Origin: Hylemonella sp. UBA6679
GTDB lineage: Bacteria; Pseudomonadota; Gammaproteobacteria; Burkholderiales; Burkholderiaceae_C
Length of the DNA stretch: 37,451 bases
Direction: 5' to 3'
Assembly: GCA_002454975.1 (NCBI GenBank)
Contig: DKJZ01000099.1
Span: forward strand, 1 to 37,451
The position numbers and the translations under genes are program-made. This document shows positions 17,311 through 25,552 of the stretch, piece after piece (the first letter of the stretch is position 1; every line of letters starts with the position of its first letter). The notes under the pieces were generated by a model that saw nothing but the letters and a program-made list of their open reading frames with translations, was not told where the DNA came from and did no database searches.

Positions 17311-18492
17311 ATGTCTGATCCCGTTGTGATTGTGTCCGCCGCCCGTACCCCCATGGGTGCCTTCCAGGGCGACTTCTCTTCCTTGTCCGCCCATGACCTG
17401 GGTGGTGTGGCCATCCGCGCAGCGGTGGAGCGCGCAGGCATTGCGCCTGAGGCTGTGGGCGAGGTCTTGTTCGGCAACTGCTTGATGGCCGGTCAAGGCC
17501 AAGCGCCAGCGCGTCAAGCCGCTTTCAAAGGTGGTTTGCCCAAGAGCGCCGGTGCAGTGACCTTGTCCAAGATGTGCGGCTCGGGCATGAAGGCCGCCAT
17601 GTTCGCGCATGACATGCTGATGGCCGGTAGCCACGAGGTGATCATCGCTGGCGGCATGGAGAGCATGACCAACGCCCCGTATCTGCTGCAAAAAGGTCGC
17701 GGTGGTTACCGCATGGGCCACGACCGCATTTTTGACCACATGATGCTCGATGGCCTGGAAGACGCTTACGAGCCAGGTCGCTCCATGGGCACCTTCGGTG
17801 AAGACTGCGCTGCCAAGTACAGCTTCACCCGCGAAGCGCAAGACGCCTTTGCGATTGCCAGCGTCAAGCGCGCCCAAGCGGCCGCCAGCTCCGGCGCCTT
17901 TGCCGCAGAGATCGCCCCGGTCACGGTGAAAACCCGCGCAGGTGAAACGGTGGTCAGCATCGACGAAGGCCCCGCCAAAGCCAAGCTCGACAAAATCACC
18001 GCGCTCAAACCTGCCTTCAAAAAAGACGGCACCATCACCGCGGCCAGCTCATCGTCCATCAACGACGGCGCGGCAGCTTTGGTGATGATGCGCGCCTCGC
18101 ACGCTGCCAAGCTGGGCTTGAAGCCCTTGGCGAAAATTGTGTCGCACGCCACCTTCGCGCAAGAGCCCAACTGGTTCACCACCGCACCCGTGGGTTCCAC
18201 CACCAAGGCCTTGGCCTTGGCCGGTTGGTCGGTCAAAGATGTGGACCTGTGGGAAGTGAACGAAGCCTTCGCGGTGGTGCCCATGGCGCTGATGGCTGAG
18301 CTCAAAGTCAGCCACGACATCCTCAACGTCAACGGCGGCGCTTGCGCCCTGGGTCACCCCATTGGTGCCAGCGGTGCGCGCATCATGGTCACGCTGATGC
18401 ATGCGCTCAAGGCCCGTGGACTCAAGCGCGGCCTGGCCACGCTGTGCATCGGCGGCGGCGAAGGCACGTCTGTCGCGCTTGAAATGCTCTGA
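17311..18492 (+). CDS. acetyl-CoA C-acetyltransferase (thiolase)
   Basis: 393-residue thiolase II. The acylated cysteine is C89 in LSKMCGSGMKA, with catalytic H349 in GHPIGASGAR and C379 in TLCIGGGEGTS. The start is ATG at 17311, with GGAG at 17301-17304; an in-frame TTG four codons earlier overlaps that ribosome site and is rejected. It can cleave acetoacetyl-CoA to two acetyl-CoA or run in reverse. In this block it would finish the acetoacetate branch of leucine breakdown once acetoacetate is re-activated, but no CoA-transferase for that is in the window. PhaA/AtoB-like; a longer-chain role cannot be excluded. Confidence 0.93.
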   Translation: MSDPVVIVSAARTPMGAFQGDFSSLSAHDLGGVAIRAAVERAGIAPEAVGEVLFGNCLMAGQGQAPARQAAFKGGLPKSAGAVTLSKMCGSGMKAAMFAHDMLMAGSHEVIIAGGMESMTNAPYLLQKGRGGYRMGHDRIFDHMMLDGLEDAYEPGRSMGTFGEDCAAKYSFTREAQDAFAIASVKRAQAAASSGAFAAEIAPVTVKTRAGETVVSIDEGPAKAKLDKITALKPAFKKDGTITAASSSSINDGAAALVMMRASHAAKLGLKPLAKIVSHATFAQEPNWFTTAPVGSTTKALALAGWSVKDVDLWEVNEAFAVVPMALMAELKVSHDILNVNGGACALGHPIGASGARIMVTLMHALKARGLKRGLATLCIGGGEGTSVALEML

Positions 18493-18500
18493 GGCACACC

Positions 18501-19634
18501 ATGCTGCTCACCCAAGACCAGGAAATGATCCGCGACGCGGTTCGGCAATTCGCGCAAACCGAGTTGTGGCCGCACGCCGCGCAGTGGGACAAAACCCACC
18601 ACTTTCCCAAAGAGGCGCACCAGGGCCTCGCGGCCTTGGGGGCGTATGGCATTTGCGTGCCGGAGGAGTTCGGTGGGGCCAACCTGGACTACCTCACCCT
18701 CTCGCTGGTACTGGAAGAAATTGCCGCAGGCGATGGTGGTGTGAGCACCACCATTTCGGTCACCAATTGCCCGGTCAACGCGATTCTGATGCGGCATGGC
18801 AATGCACAGCAAAAGAAAGATTGGCTCACACCTTTGGCGCAAGGACAAATGCTGGGCGCCTTCTGTTTGACCGAGCCGCATGTGGGCTCAGACGCATCGG
18901 GTCTGCGCACCACAGCTGTCAAAGACGGTGATGCGTATGTGATCAACGGCGTCAAGCAGTTCATCACCAGCGGCAAGCATGGTGATGTGGCCATCGTGAT
19001 TGCGGTGACCGACAAGGGGGCGGGCAAGCGTGGCATGAGCGCGTTTCTGGTGCCCACCAACAGCCCAGGCTATGTGGTGGCCCGCCTTGAAGACAAGCTG
19101 GGTCAGCATTCCAGCGACACCGCGCAAATCAACTTCGACAACTGCCGCGTGCCAGCTGAGAACCTGATTGGTTCGGAGGGCGAGGGCTACAAAATCGCCT
19201 TGGGCGCCTTGGAGGGTGGGCGCATTGGCATCGCCTCGCAAAGCATCGGCATGGCGCGCAGCGCCTTTGAGGTGGCGCTGGCTTATGCCAAAGACCGCGA
19301 GAGCTTTGGCACACCCATCTTCAACCACCAGGCCGTGGGCTTCAGGCTTGCCGAATGCGCTACAAAAATTGAAGCAGCAAGGCAACTCACTTGGCATGCA
19401 GCAGCCCTGCGTGATGCGGGTCGCCCTTGTCTGAAAGAAGCCGCCATGGCCAAGTTGTACGCGAGTGAAATCGCAGAAGAAGTGTGCACCGCCGCCATAC
19501 AAACCCTCGGGGGTTATGGCTATGTGAGCGACTTCCCCGTCGAGCGCATTTACCGCGATGTGCGCGTCTGCCAAATTTACGAAGGCACCAGCGATGTGCA
19601 GAAAATTCTCATTCAGCGCGCCTTGGCGGCTTGA
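18501..19634 (+). CDS. acyl-CoA dehydrogenase (SCAD-like)
   Basis: 377 residues. The catalytic glutamate is at the common short/medium-chain position, E361 in IYEGTSDVQK, unlike LiuA. FAD/substrate signatures are FCLTEPHVGSDAS, QFITSGKHGD, RESFGTPIFNHQAVGFRLAE and TLGGYGYVSDFPVERIYRD. It begins 8 bases after the thiolase. Possible substrates are butyryl-, isobutyryl- or 2-methylbutyryl-CoA; the context of branched-chain amino acid catabolism favours a branched short chain, but this is inference. Confidence 0.92.
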   Translation: MLLTQDQEMIRDAVRQFAQTELWPHAAQWDKTHHFPKEAHQGLAALGAYGICVPEEFGGANLDYLTLSLVLEEIAAGDGGVSTTISVTNCPVNAILMRHGNAQQKKDWLTPLAQGQMLGAFCLTEPHVGSDASGLRTTAVKDGDAYVINGVKQFITSGKHGDVAIVIAVTDKGAGKRGMSAFLVPTNSPGYVVARLEDKLGQHSSDTAQINFDNCRVPAENLIGSEGEGYKIALGALEGGRIGIASQSIGMARSAFEVALAYAKDRESFGTPIFNHQAVGFRLAECATKIEAARQLTWHAAALRDAGRPCLKEAAMAKLYASEIAEEVCTAAIQTLGGYGYVSDFPVERIYRDVRVCQIYEGTSDVQKILIQRALAA

Positions 19635-19687
19635 CGTTCTCAAGCCCATTTTCCGACCTCAACCCCAACACACAACAGGAGACAGCT

Positions 19688-20101
19688 ATGCCCATCACCA
19701 AAGGATTCCGTGCACTGGTTGACGAAGCCATGGCACAGGTCACAACCTACACCGTGCAAGAAGCCCTGGCCAAGTCGGCCAACCCGAATGTCCAGATCGT
19801 GGACATCCGTGATGTGCGCGAACTCACCAACGGCACCGTGACGGGTTCTGTGCATGCGCCTCGCTGCATGCTTGAGTTTTGGGTCGACCCCGAGTCCCCG
19901 TACCACAAGCCCATGTGGGCCGATGAGAGCAAAGAATTCGTCTTGTTTTGCGGGGCTGGCTGGCGCAGCGCGCTGGCTGCAAAAACCCTGCAGGACATGG
20001 GTATGACCAACATCGCCCACATCGATGGCGGCTACGCCGAGTGGGTCAAGCAAGGCGGCCCAACCGAGACGCTGGAAGAACGCAAAGCCAAAAAGGCTTG
20101 A
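19688..20101 (+). CDS. rhodanese-domain protein
   Basis: 137 residues with one rhodanese domain. The active-site loop is C88-GAGWRS with a nucleophilic cysteine, after VDIRDVREL; the intervening LEFWVDPESPYHKP segment is typical of a widespread proteobacterial subgroup. CAGGAGAC before the ATG at 19688 fixes the start; reading frames extending further upstream overlap the acyl-CoA dehydrogenase. Such proteins carry sulfane sulfur. No clear tie to leucine catabolism is visible. Confidence 0.9.
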   Translation: MPITKGFRALVDEAMAQVTTYTVQEALAKSANPNVQIVDIRDVRELTNGTVTGSVHAPRCMLEFWVDPESPYHKPMWADESKEFVLFCGAGWRSALAAKTLQDMGMTNIAHIDGGYAEWVKQGGPTETLEERKAKKA

Positions 20102-20109
20102 GGCGCCTG

Positions 20110-20514
20110 ATGCGTCCCTTGTCCTTAGCCGCCCCGTGTCCTTGTGGGCAGACGCACGCAGGGCGACCCGTGTCGTTTGCGTCGTGCTGCGGGCTGTACT
20201 TGGATGGGGAGCAGCAAACCGCGCCGACACCCCAAGCGCTGATGCGCTCGCGTTACACCGCCTATGTGCTGGAGCGCGCGCCTTACCTGTTGGCAACCTG
20301 GCACCCTGATCACCGGCCCGTTGAGCTGGCTTTTGAGCCCGGGGTTAAGTGGCTTGGTCTGGAGGTGCGAAGCTTCAGCCAAAGCGACAACACGGGGCGT
20401 GTGCATTTCGTCGCCCGGGTGCGTGATGCCAGCGGCAAAGCCAGTCGCATCGAGGAACGCAGCCGTTTCGTCCTTGAGTCGGGGCGTTGGTTGTACCTTG
20501 ATGGACTTGCCTGA
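20110..20514 (+). CDS. YchJ-family protein with SEC-C-like zinc motif
   Basis: 134 residues. An N-terminal cysteine motif CPCG...CC (about residues 11-29) resembles the SEC-C zinc motif; the central MRSRYTAYVLERAPYLLATWHP and the NTF2-like second half (WLGLEVRSFSQSDNTGRVHFVARVRD) are those of the YchJ/UPF0225 family. The function of the family is not known. It follows the rhodanese gene by 8 bases and is the last gene before the second LiuR-type palindrome. Confidence 0.85.
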   Translation: MRPLSLAAPCPCGQTHAGRPVSFASCCGLYLDGEQQTAPTPQALMRSRYTAYVLERAPYLLATWHPDHRPVELAFEPGVKWLGLEVRSFSQSDNTGRVHFVARVRDASGKASRIEERSRFVLESGRWLYLDGLA

Positions 20515-20540
20515 ACAAACCCAGATGAGACCGGTACAAT
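20511..20540 (+). promoter_or_regulatory. possible sigma-70 promoter for liuB
   Basis: CTGAAC at 20511-20516 and TACAAT at 20535-20540 are separated by 18 bases. The -10 hexamer touches the second palindrome, so the start site would lie inside the operator, a position suited to repression. The -35 is weak and overlaps the end of the YchJ gene. Confidence 0.4.
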
Positions 20541-20561
20541 TGACGTTTACGTAAACGTCAA
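20540..20561. promoter_or_regulatory. LiuR-type operator 2 (perfect palindrome)
   Basis: A 22-bp perfect palindrome with core TGACGTTTACGTAAACGTCA (20541-20560), the same core as at 12364-12383. It sits in the 108-base gap before liuB, about 60 bases upstream of its ATG. Two identical copies 8.2 kb apart, each before part of the same pathway, strongly support a shared regulator, presumably the linked LiuR. Confidence 0.8.
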
Positions 20562-20622
20562 CTCGAGATGTCATTGCAAGCCCTCTGGCAAGGCATGACC
20601 CAGCAACAAGAAAGTCTAGGCC

Positions 20623-22239
20623 ATGCCTGTTCTGGAAACCCACCTCAATGTTCGCTCGAACGAGTTCATCGTCAACGCCAATGCCATGCGGCTTTTGGTG
20701 GACGATCTCAAGCATCAATTCAACCAGGTCGCCTTAGGTGGCGGTGATGCAGCCCGCGCCAAGCACACGGCCCGAGGCAAGTTGCTGCCCCGTGAAAGGG
20801 TCCAACGCTTGCTGGACCCGGGCACACCGTTCCTTGAGCTGTCACCCTTGGCCGCTTTGGGCATGTACCCCGACCGCGATGGCTCCGACAGTGCCCCCAG
20901 TGCTGGATTGATTGCAGGCATAGGCCGGGTCAGCGGGGTCGATTGCATGATCGTGTGCAACGACGCCACCGTCAAAGGCGGCACCTACTACCCCATGACG
21001 GTCAAGAAGCACTTGCGTGCACAAGAAATTGCCCAGGCCAACCGTTTGCCTTGCATTTATTTGGTCGATTCTGGTGGGGCCAACTTGCCCAATCAAGATG
21101 AGGTGTTTCCTGATCGCGATCACTTCGGCAGAATCTTCTTCAACCAAGCCACCATGAGCGCGCAAGGCATTGCGCAAATCGCCGCCGTCATGGGCTCTTG
21201 CACGGCAGGCGGCGCGTATGTGCCGGCCATGAGCGATGAGTCCATCATCGTGAAAAATCAGGGCACGATTTTTCTGGGGGGGCCGCCCTTGGTCAAGGCT
21301 GCAACAGGCGAGGTGGTGAGCGCTGAAGACCTGGGGGGTGGCGATGTGCACACCCGTTTGTCGGGGGTCGCAGACTACCTGGCCAACAATGACTTGCACG
21401 CCTTGTCGCTGGTGCGCTCCAGCATCAAAAACCTCAACAAGCACAAGCCTGTGCAGGCAAAGCAGCCGGTTGCGCCCAAGTTCGATGCGCAAGAAATTTA
21501 CGGTGTGATCCCTGTGGACACCCGCAAACCTTTTGATGTGCGCGAGATCATCGCACGCGTGGTTGATGGCAGCGAGTTCGATGAATTCAAGCCGCGTTTT
21601 GGCACAACCTTGGTCACGGGCTTTGCGCACATCGAGGGCATGCCTGTGGGCATCATTGCCAACAACGGTATTTTGTTTTCTGAGAGTGCGCAAAAGGGTG
21701 CGCACTTCATCGAGCTGTGCTGCCAGCGCAAAATTCCTTTGGTGTTTTTGCAAAACATCACTGGCTTCATGGTGGGCCGCAAGGTGGAAAACGAAGGCAT
21801 TGCACGCCATGGCGCCAAGATGGTCACGGCGGTGGCCACCGCCAGCGTGCCCAAGTTCACCATCATCATCGGTGGCAGTTTCGGGGCTGGCAACTACGGC
21901 ATGTGCGGGCGCGCTTTCTCACCGCGTTTTTTATGGATGTGGCCCAACGCGCGTATTTCCGTCATGGGCGGAGAGCAAGCGGCCAGTGTGCTGGCCACCG
22001 TCAGGCGCGACGGCATGGAGGCCAAAGGCCAGACCTGGTCGATGGAAGAAGAGGAAGCCTTCAAGCAACCCATCCGCCAGCAGTACGAGGTGCAAGGCCA
22101 TCCTTACTATGCCACTGCCCGCTTGTGGGACGACGGCGTGATTGATCCCGCCGACACCCGCCGTGTGTTGGCGTTGGGGCTGAGTGCTGCCATGAACGCG
22201 CCGATTGAGGACACCCGGTTCGGTGTCTTCCGCATGTGA
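20623..22239 (+). CDS. liuB: methylcrotonoyl-CoA carboxylase beta subunit
   Basis: 538 residues, the usual length of the carboxyltransferase subunit. Recognisable stretches are ARGKLLPRERVQRLLDPGTPFLEL, PSAGLIAGIGRVSGVDC, IYLVDSGGANLPNQDEVFPDRDHFGRIFFNQATMS, GSCTAGGAYVPAMSDE and GGSFGAGNYGMCGRAFSPRFLWMWPNARISVMGG. The 'NLPNQDEVFPD' segment is typical of MCC rather than propionyl-CoA carboxylase. It transfers the carboxyl group from biotin to 3-methylcrotonyl-CoA. It is the first gene after operator 2. Confidence 0.95.
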   Translation: MPVLETHLNVRSNEFIVNANAMRLLVDDLKHQFNQVALGGGDAARAKHTARGKLLPRERVQRLLDPGTPFLELSPLAALGMYPDRDGSDSAPSAGLIAGIGRVSGVDCMIVCNDATVKGGTYYPMTVKKHLRAQEIAQANRLPCIYLVDSGGANLPNQDEVFPDRDHFGRIFFNQATMSAQGIAQIAAVMGSCTAGGAYVPAMSDESIIVKNQGTIFLGGPPLVKAATGEVVSAEDLGGGDVHTRLSGVADYLANNDLHALSLVRSSIKNLNKHKPVQAKQPVAPKFDAQEIYGVIPVDTRKPFDVREIIARVVDGSEFDEFKPRFGTTLVTGFAHIEGMPVGIIANNGILFSESAQKGAHFIELCCQRKIPLVFLQNITGFMVGRKVENEGIARHGAKMVTAVATASVPKFTIIIGGSFGAGNYGMCGRAFSPRFLWMWPNARISVMGGEQAASVLATVRRDGMEAKGQTWSMEEEEAFKQPIRQQYEVQGHPYYATARLWDDGVIDPADTRRVLALGLSAAMNAPIEDTRFGVFRM

Positions 22240-22252
22240 ACAGGGTGTGCTT

Positions 22253-23596
22253 GTGAGCCAGGAGACCAAGCTCTCGGATGCGTGGATGCAGCGCAGCTTG
22301 CGCAGCGTGTGGCATCCCTGCACGCAAATGCAGCACCACGAGGCCATACCTCTGATCCCGGTCAGCCACGGCAAAGGTCTGTGGTTGTACGACCACCAGG
22401 GACGCCGCTACCTCGATGCCATCAGTTCTTGGTGGGTCAACCTGTTTGGCCATGCCAACCCGCGCATCAACGCCGCCTTGAAAGACCAGCTTGACCGACT
22501 CGAACACGCCATGCTGGCTGGCTTTACCCATGAACCGGTGGTGGAGCTGTCTGAAAAGCTCAGTGCGCTGACGCAAGGTGAGCTGGGCCACTGTTTTTAT
22601 GCGTCGGATGGGGCCTCCGCCGTGGAGATTGCCCTCAAGATGAGTTTTCATGCGTGGCGAAACGCTGGCCAGACGCACAAGCAAGAATTTGTTTGCTTGA
22701 AGGGCAGCTACCACGGCGAAACTTTGGGTGCTTTGGGGGTCACGGACGTGGCTATTTTCAAAGATGCCTATGGCCCCCTGTTGCAACACAGCCATGTGGT
22801 GATGTCACCCGATGCACGGCAGGCAGCCCCTGGTCAAACGGCACAAGATGTGGCCCGTCTTGCCGCGCAGTCTTTGGAAGACTTGATTTGCGCACGAGAG
22901 GGCAAGGTGGCCGCGTTCATCGTTGAGCCTTTGGTGCAATGCGCCAGCGGCATGGCCATGTACGACCCTTTGTATCTGCAGCTGGCGCGTGAGATTTGTG
23001 ACCGTCACCAGGTGCACCTGATTGCCGATGAAATCGCGGTGGGGTGCGGCCGCACCGGCAGCTTTTTTGCCTGCGAACAAGCGGGTATTTGGCCCGACTT
23101 TTTGTGCCTGTCCAAGGGCATCAGTGGCGGGTACTTGCCGCTGTCTTTGGTGATGACACGCAGCCGCATCTTTGAGGCTTTTTATGACACCGATGTGCGC
23201 CGTGGGTTTTTGCACTCCCACTCCTACACCGGTAACCCCTTGGCCTGCCGCGCGGCGCTGGCCACCCTGCAAATTTTTGACGAAGACGAGGTCTTGTTGC
23301 GTAACCGTGTTCGCGCCAGCGTGCTCGCGGCTGCGCTTGCGCCTTTGAAAGAAGACGACCGTGTGACTCAGGTGCGCCAACGCGGCATGGTATGGGCTTG
23401 CGACGTCAAGGTCGATGGCCATGCGGCAAGCACCTTTGCCCGTCGTTTTTTCAACGTGGCCTTGCAGCATGAGTTGCTCGTGCGCCCGATTGGCACCACG
23501 GTCTACCTCATGCCGCCTTACATTTTGGACGATGCTGACACGGCGTTTTTAGGCCGCCAGCTTCAGTCGGTCATGCAAGAGGTGCTCGCGCAATGA
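22253..23596 (+). CDS. bioA: adenosylmethionine--8-amino-7-oxononanoate aminotransferase
   Basis: About 447 residues, class III PLP aminotransferase. It has WHPCTQMQ at the start (BioA-specific), ISSWWVNLFGHANPRIN, GASAVEIALKM, YHGETLGALGV, DEIAVGCGRTG and the PLP lysine K288 in LCLSKGISGGYLPL. It makes 7,8-diaminopelargonic acid in biotin synthesis. GTG at 22253 is chosen; the AGGG about 8 bases before it is a fair ribosome site, and the longer frame starting at 22205 would lie inside liuB. The gap to liuB is only 13 bases, leaving no room for a BirA or BioR operator. Confidence 0.93.
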   Translation: MSQETKLSDAWMQRSLRSVWHPCTQMQHHEAIPLIPVSHGKGLWLYDHQGRRYLDAISSWWVNLFGHANPRINAALKDQLDRLEHAMLAGFTHEPVVELSEKLSALTQGELGHCFYASDGASAVEIALKMSFHAWRNAGQTHKQEFVCLKGSYHGETLGALGVTDVAIFKDAYGPLLQHSHVVMSPDARQAAPGQTAQDVARLAAQSLEDLICAREGKVAAFIVEPLVQCASGMAMYDPLYLQLAREICDRHQVHLIADEIAVGCGRTGSFFACEQAGIWPDFLCLSKGISGGYLPLSLVMTRSRIFEAFYDTDVRRGFLHSHSYTGNPLACRAALATLQIFDEDEVLLRNRVRASVLAAALAPLKEDDRVTQVRQRGMVWACDVKVDGHAASTFARRFFNVALQHELLVRPIGTTVYLMPPYILDDADTAFLGRQLQSVMQEVLAQ

Positions 23597-24837
23597 AGTT
23601 GCTCGATCAACTCTCTGAGCAACTCGATGAGTTGCAAGCCCTGGGGCTGCAGCGCAGCAGGCAAGTGGTGCAAACGCCCTGCGGGGCGCATCAGGTGGTG
23701 AATGGGCGGCCGGTGCTGAGCTTCAACAGCAACGACTACCTCGGCCTGGCCAACAACGCGCATGTGTTGGAGGCTTTGAACGAGGGCGTACGCCGCTACG
23801 GGGCTGGCAGCGGCGCCTCCCATCTCATCAGCGGCCACAGCCAAGCGCATCAGTGCCTTGAGGAGCAACTCGCCGACCTGTATGGGCCGCACATGCCGCA
23901 AGCACGAGCGCTGTCCATGTGCACCGGTTACATGGCCAACCTGGCTGTGCTCAGTGCTTTGACGGCGGGTCAGAGCTCGGCGGAGATTTTTTCCGATGCG
24001 CTCAACCACGCCTCCATCATTGATGGTGCGCGGCTGTCCCGCGCCAAGGTCTCGGTGTACCCCCACCGCTCTACACAGGCTCTGGCGCAACAACTCCAAG
24101 CCAGCTCAGCGCAAACCAAGCTGGTGGTGACTGACAGTGTGTTCAGCATGGATGGCACCCTGGCGCCCTTGCCAGAACTCTTGGCTCTGTGCGAGAAGCA
24201 CGGTGCATGGTTGGTGGTGGATGACGCCCACGGCTTCGGTGTGTTGGGCGCACGCGGTCTCGGTGCACTGGAGCATTTCGGCCTGCGTTCCTCGCATGTG
24301 GTGCTCATGGGCACCCTGGGTAAGTCTGCGGGTGTGGCGGGCGCGTTTGTGGCCGCCCATGACACGGTCGTGCAATACCTGATTCAGCGTGCCCGTCCTT
24401 ACATCTACACCACCGCGGCGCCGCCCGCGCTGGCCCACGCGTTGCTGACAAGCGTGAACATCATCACCGGCCCGCTGGGCCATGCATTGCGCGATCAACT
24501 GCACCAATTGCTGCAGGTCTGGCAGGCGGGCCTTGCACAGTTCCTCACGGTCAGGTCTGACCTGTCGCGCCTGCCTTGCCTGCTGCCATCGGCCACACCC
24601 ATACAGCCCTTGGTTTTAGGCAGTAACACGGCGGTGATGCAAGCGTCCAGTGCGCTCATGCAACGAGGCGTGTGGGTCAGTGCCATCCGAGCGCCGACCG
24701 TGCCGGCTGGCACGGCTCGTTTGCGCATTACTTTTTCGGCAGCCCATACACAAGCCGATGTCCACACTTTGCTGCAAGGCCTGCAGGGCTTACCCGCGCT
24801 GTCGCCTGGGGCGTATTTGGAGAAGGTGCCCGCATGA
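23593..24837 (+). CDS. bioF: 8-amino-7-oxononanoate synthase
   Basis: 414 residues, somewhat longer than E. coli BioF (384). Alpha-oxoamine synthase signatures are FNSNDYLGLANN, YGAGSGASHLISGHSQAH, DALNHASIIDGARLS, TDSVFSMDGTLAPL, DDAHGFGVLG and the PLP lysine K244 in MGTLGKSAGVAGAF. It condenses pimeloyl-thioester with alanine. The start overlaps the bioA stop (ATGA) and its stop overlaps the bioD start in the same way. Confidence 0.94.
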   Translation: MKLLDQLSEQLDELQALGLQRSRQVVQTPCGAHQVVNGRPVLSFNSNDYLGLANNAHVLEALNEGVRRYGAGSGASHLISGHSQAHQCLEEQLADLYGPHMPQARALSMCTGYMANLAVLSALTAGQSSAEIFSDALNHASIIDGARLSRAKVSVYPHRSTQALAQQLQASSAQTKLVVTDSVFSMDGTLAPLPELLALCEKHGAWLVVDDAHGFGVLGARGLGALEHFGLRSSHVVLMGTLGKSAGVAGAFVAAHDTVVQYLIQRARPYIYTTAAPPALAHALLTSVNIITGPLGHALRDQLHQLLQVWQAGLAQFLTVRSDLSRLPCLLPSATPIQPLVLGSNTAVMQASSALMQRGVWVSAIRAPTVPAGTARLRITFSAAHTQADVHTLLQGLQGLPALSPGAYLEKVPA

Positions 24838-25532
24838 AACCTTGCTCTTGCTTTGTCACTGGGACAGACACCGAGATCGGCAAAACACTCATCAGCAGTG
24901 CGCTGATTCACGCGCAAGCCAAAGCTGGTGTTCATGTTGCGGCCATGAAGCCCATCGCAGCGGGTGCACAGTGGCTCGATGGTGCCTGGCACAACGAAGA
25001 TGTTGACATGTTGGCCGCAGAGGTGTCTTGCCCTTTGCCAACCTCGCTCACCACACCTTATTTGTTTGAAATGCCAGCGGCCCCGCATTTGGCTGCAGAA
25101 CAAGAAGGTGTGGACATCGATGTCGGTCTGATCCTTCGTCACTTTGAGGCCGTGCAACAACAAGCCCAGGCCGTGGTGGTTGAAGGTGTGGGCGGATTTT
25201 GTGTGCCCTTGGGTGCGCGAACCGACACAGCTGATCTCGCTCAGCAACTGGCCTTGCCTGTGGTGCTGGTGGTCGGCATGCGTTTGGGCTGCATCAGCAT
25301 GGCACTGCTCACCGCGCAGGCCATTGCGACCCGCGGCTTGCATCTGGCGGGCTGGGTGGCGAACACAGTTGATCCGACGATGGCCTTGTTTGAAGGCAAC
25401 GTCAAGGCGCTACAGGATCGCTTAGACGCGCCCCTGATTGGGGTTGTGCCGCGCCTTGAAACCCCCAGTGCTGCTGCAGCCGCAGCCCATTTGAATTGGA
25501 ATGCCCTGAGAACCGCTCAGGCCCCTCGTTGA
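24834..25532 (+). CDS. bioD: dethiobiotin synthetase
   Basis: 232 residues. The P-loop variant TGTDTEIGKT is at about 9-18 near the N-terminus, AAMKPIAAGA follows, and VVEGVGGFCVPL is the conserved BioD loop; ends with IGVVPRLETPSA. It closes the ureido ring of dethiobiotin using CO2 and ATP. ATG at 24834 overlaps the bioF stop. The final sulfur-insertion enzyme bioB is not in the window; the next gene is the MCC alpha subunit 20 bases on. Confidence 0.93.
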   Translation: MKPCSCFVTGTDTEIGKTLISSALIHAQAKAGVHVAAMKPIAAGAQWLDGAWHNEDVDMLAAEVSCPLPTSLTTPYLFEMPAAPHLAAEQEGVDIDVGLILRHFEAVQQQAQAVVVEGVGGFCVPLGARTDTADLAQQLALPVVLVVGMRLGCISMALLTAQAIATRGLHLAGWVANTVDPTMALFEGNVKALQDRLDAPLIGVVPRLETPSAAAAAAHLNWNALRTAQAPR

Positions 25533-25552
25533 CACTTGCAAGGACAAGCCAC

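Noticed and set aside
12362..20561. The two identical palindromes as ends of a mobile element
   Set aside because: Each copy is itself a perfect palindrome rather than one of an inverted pair, there is no transposase or integrase, no target duplication was noticed, and the sites fit regulator operators.
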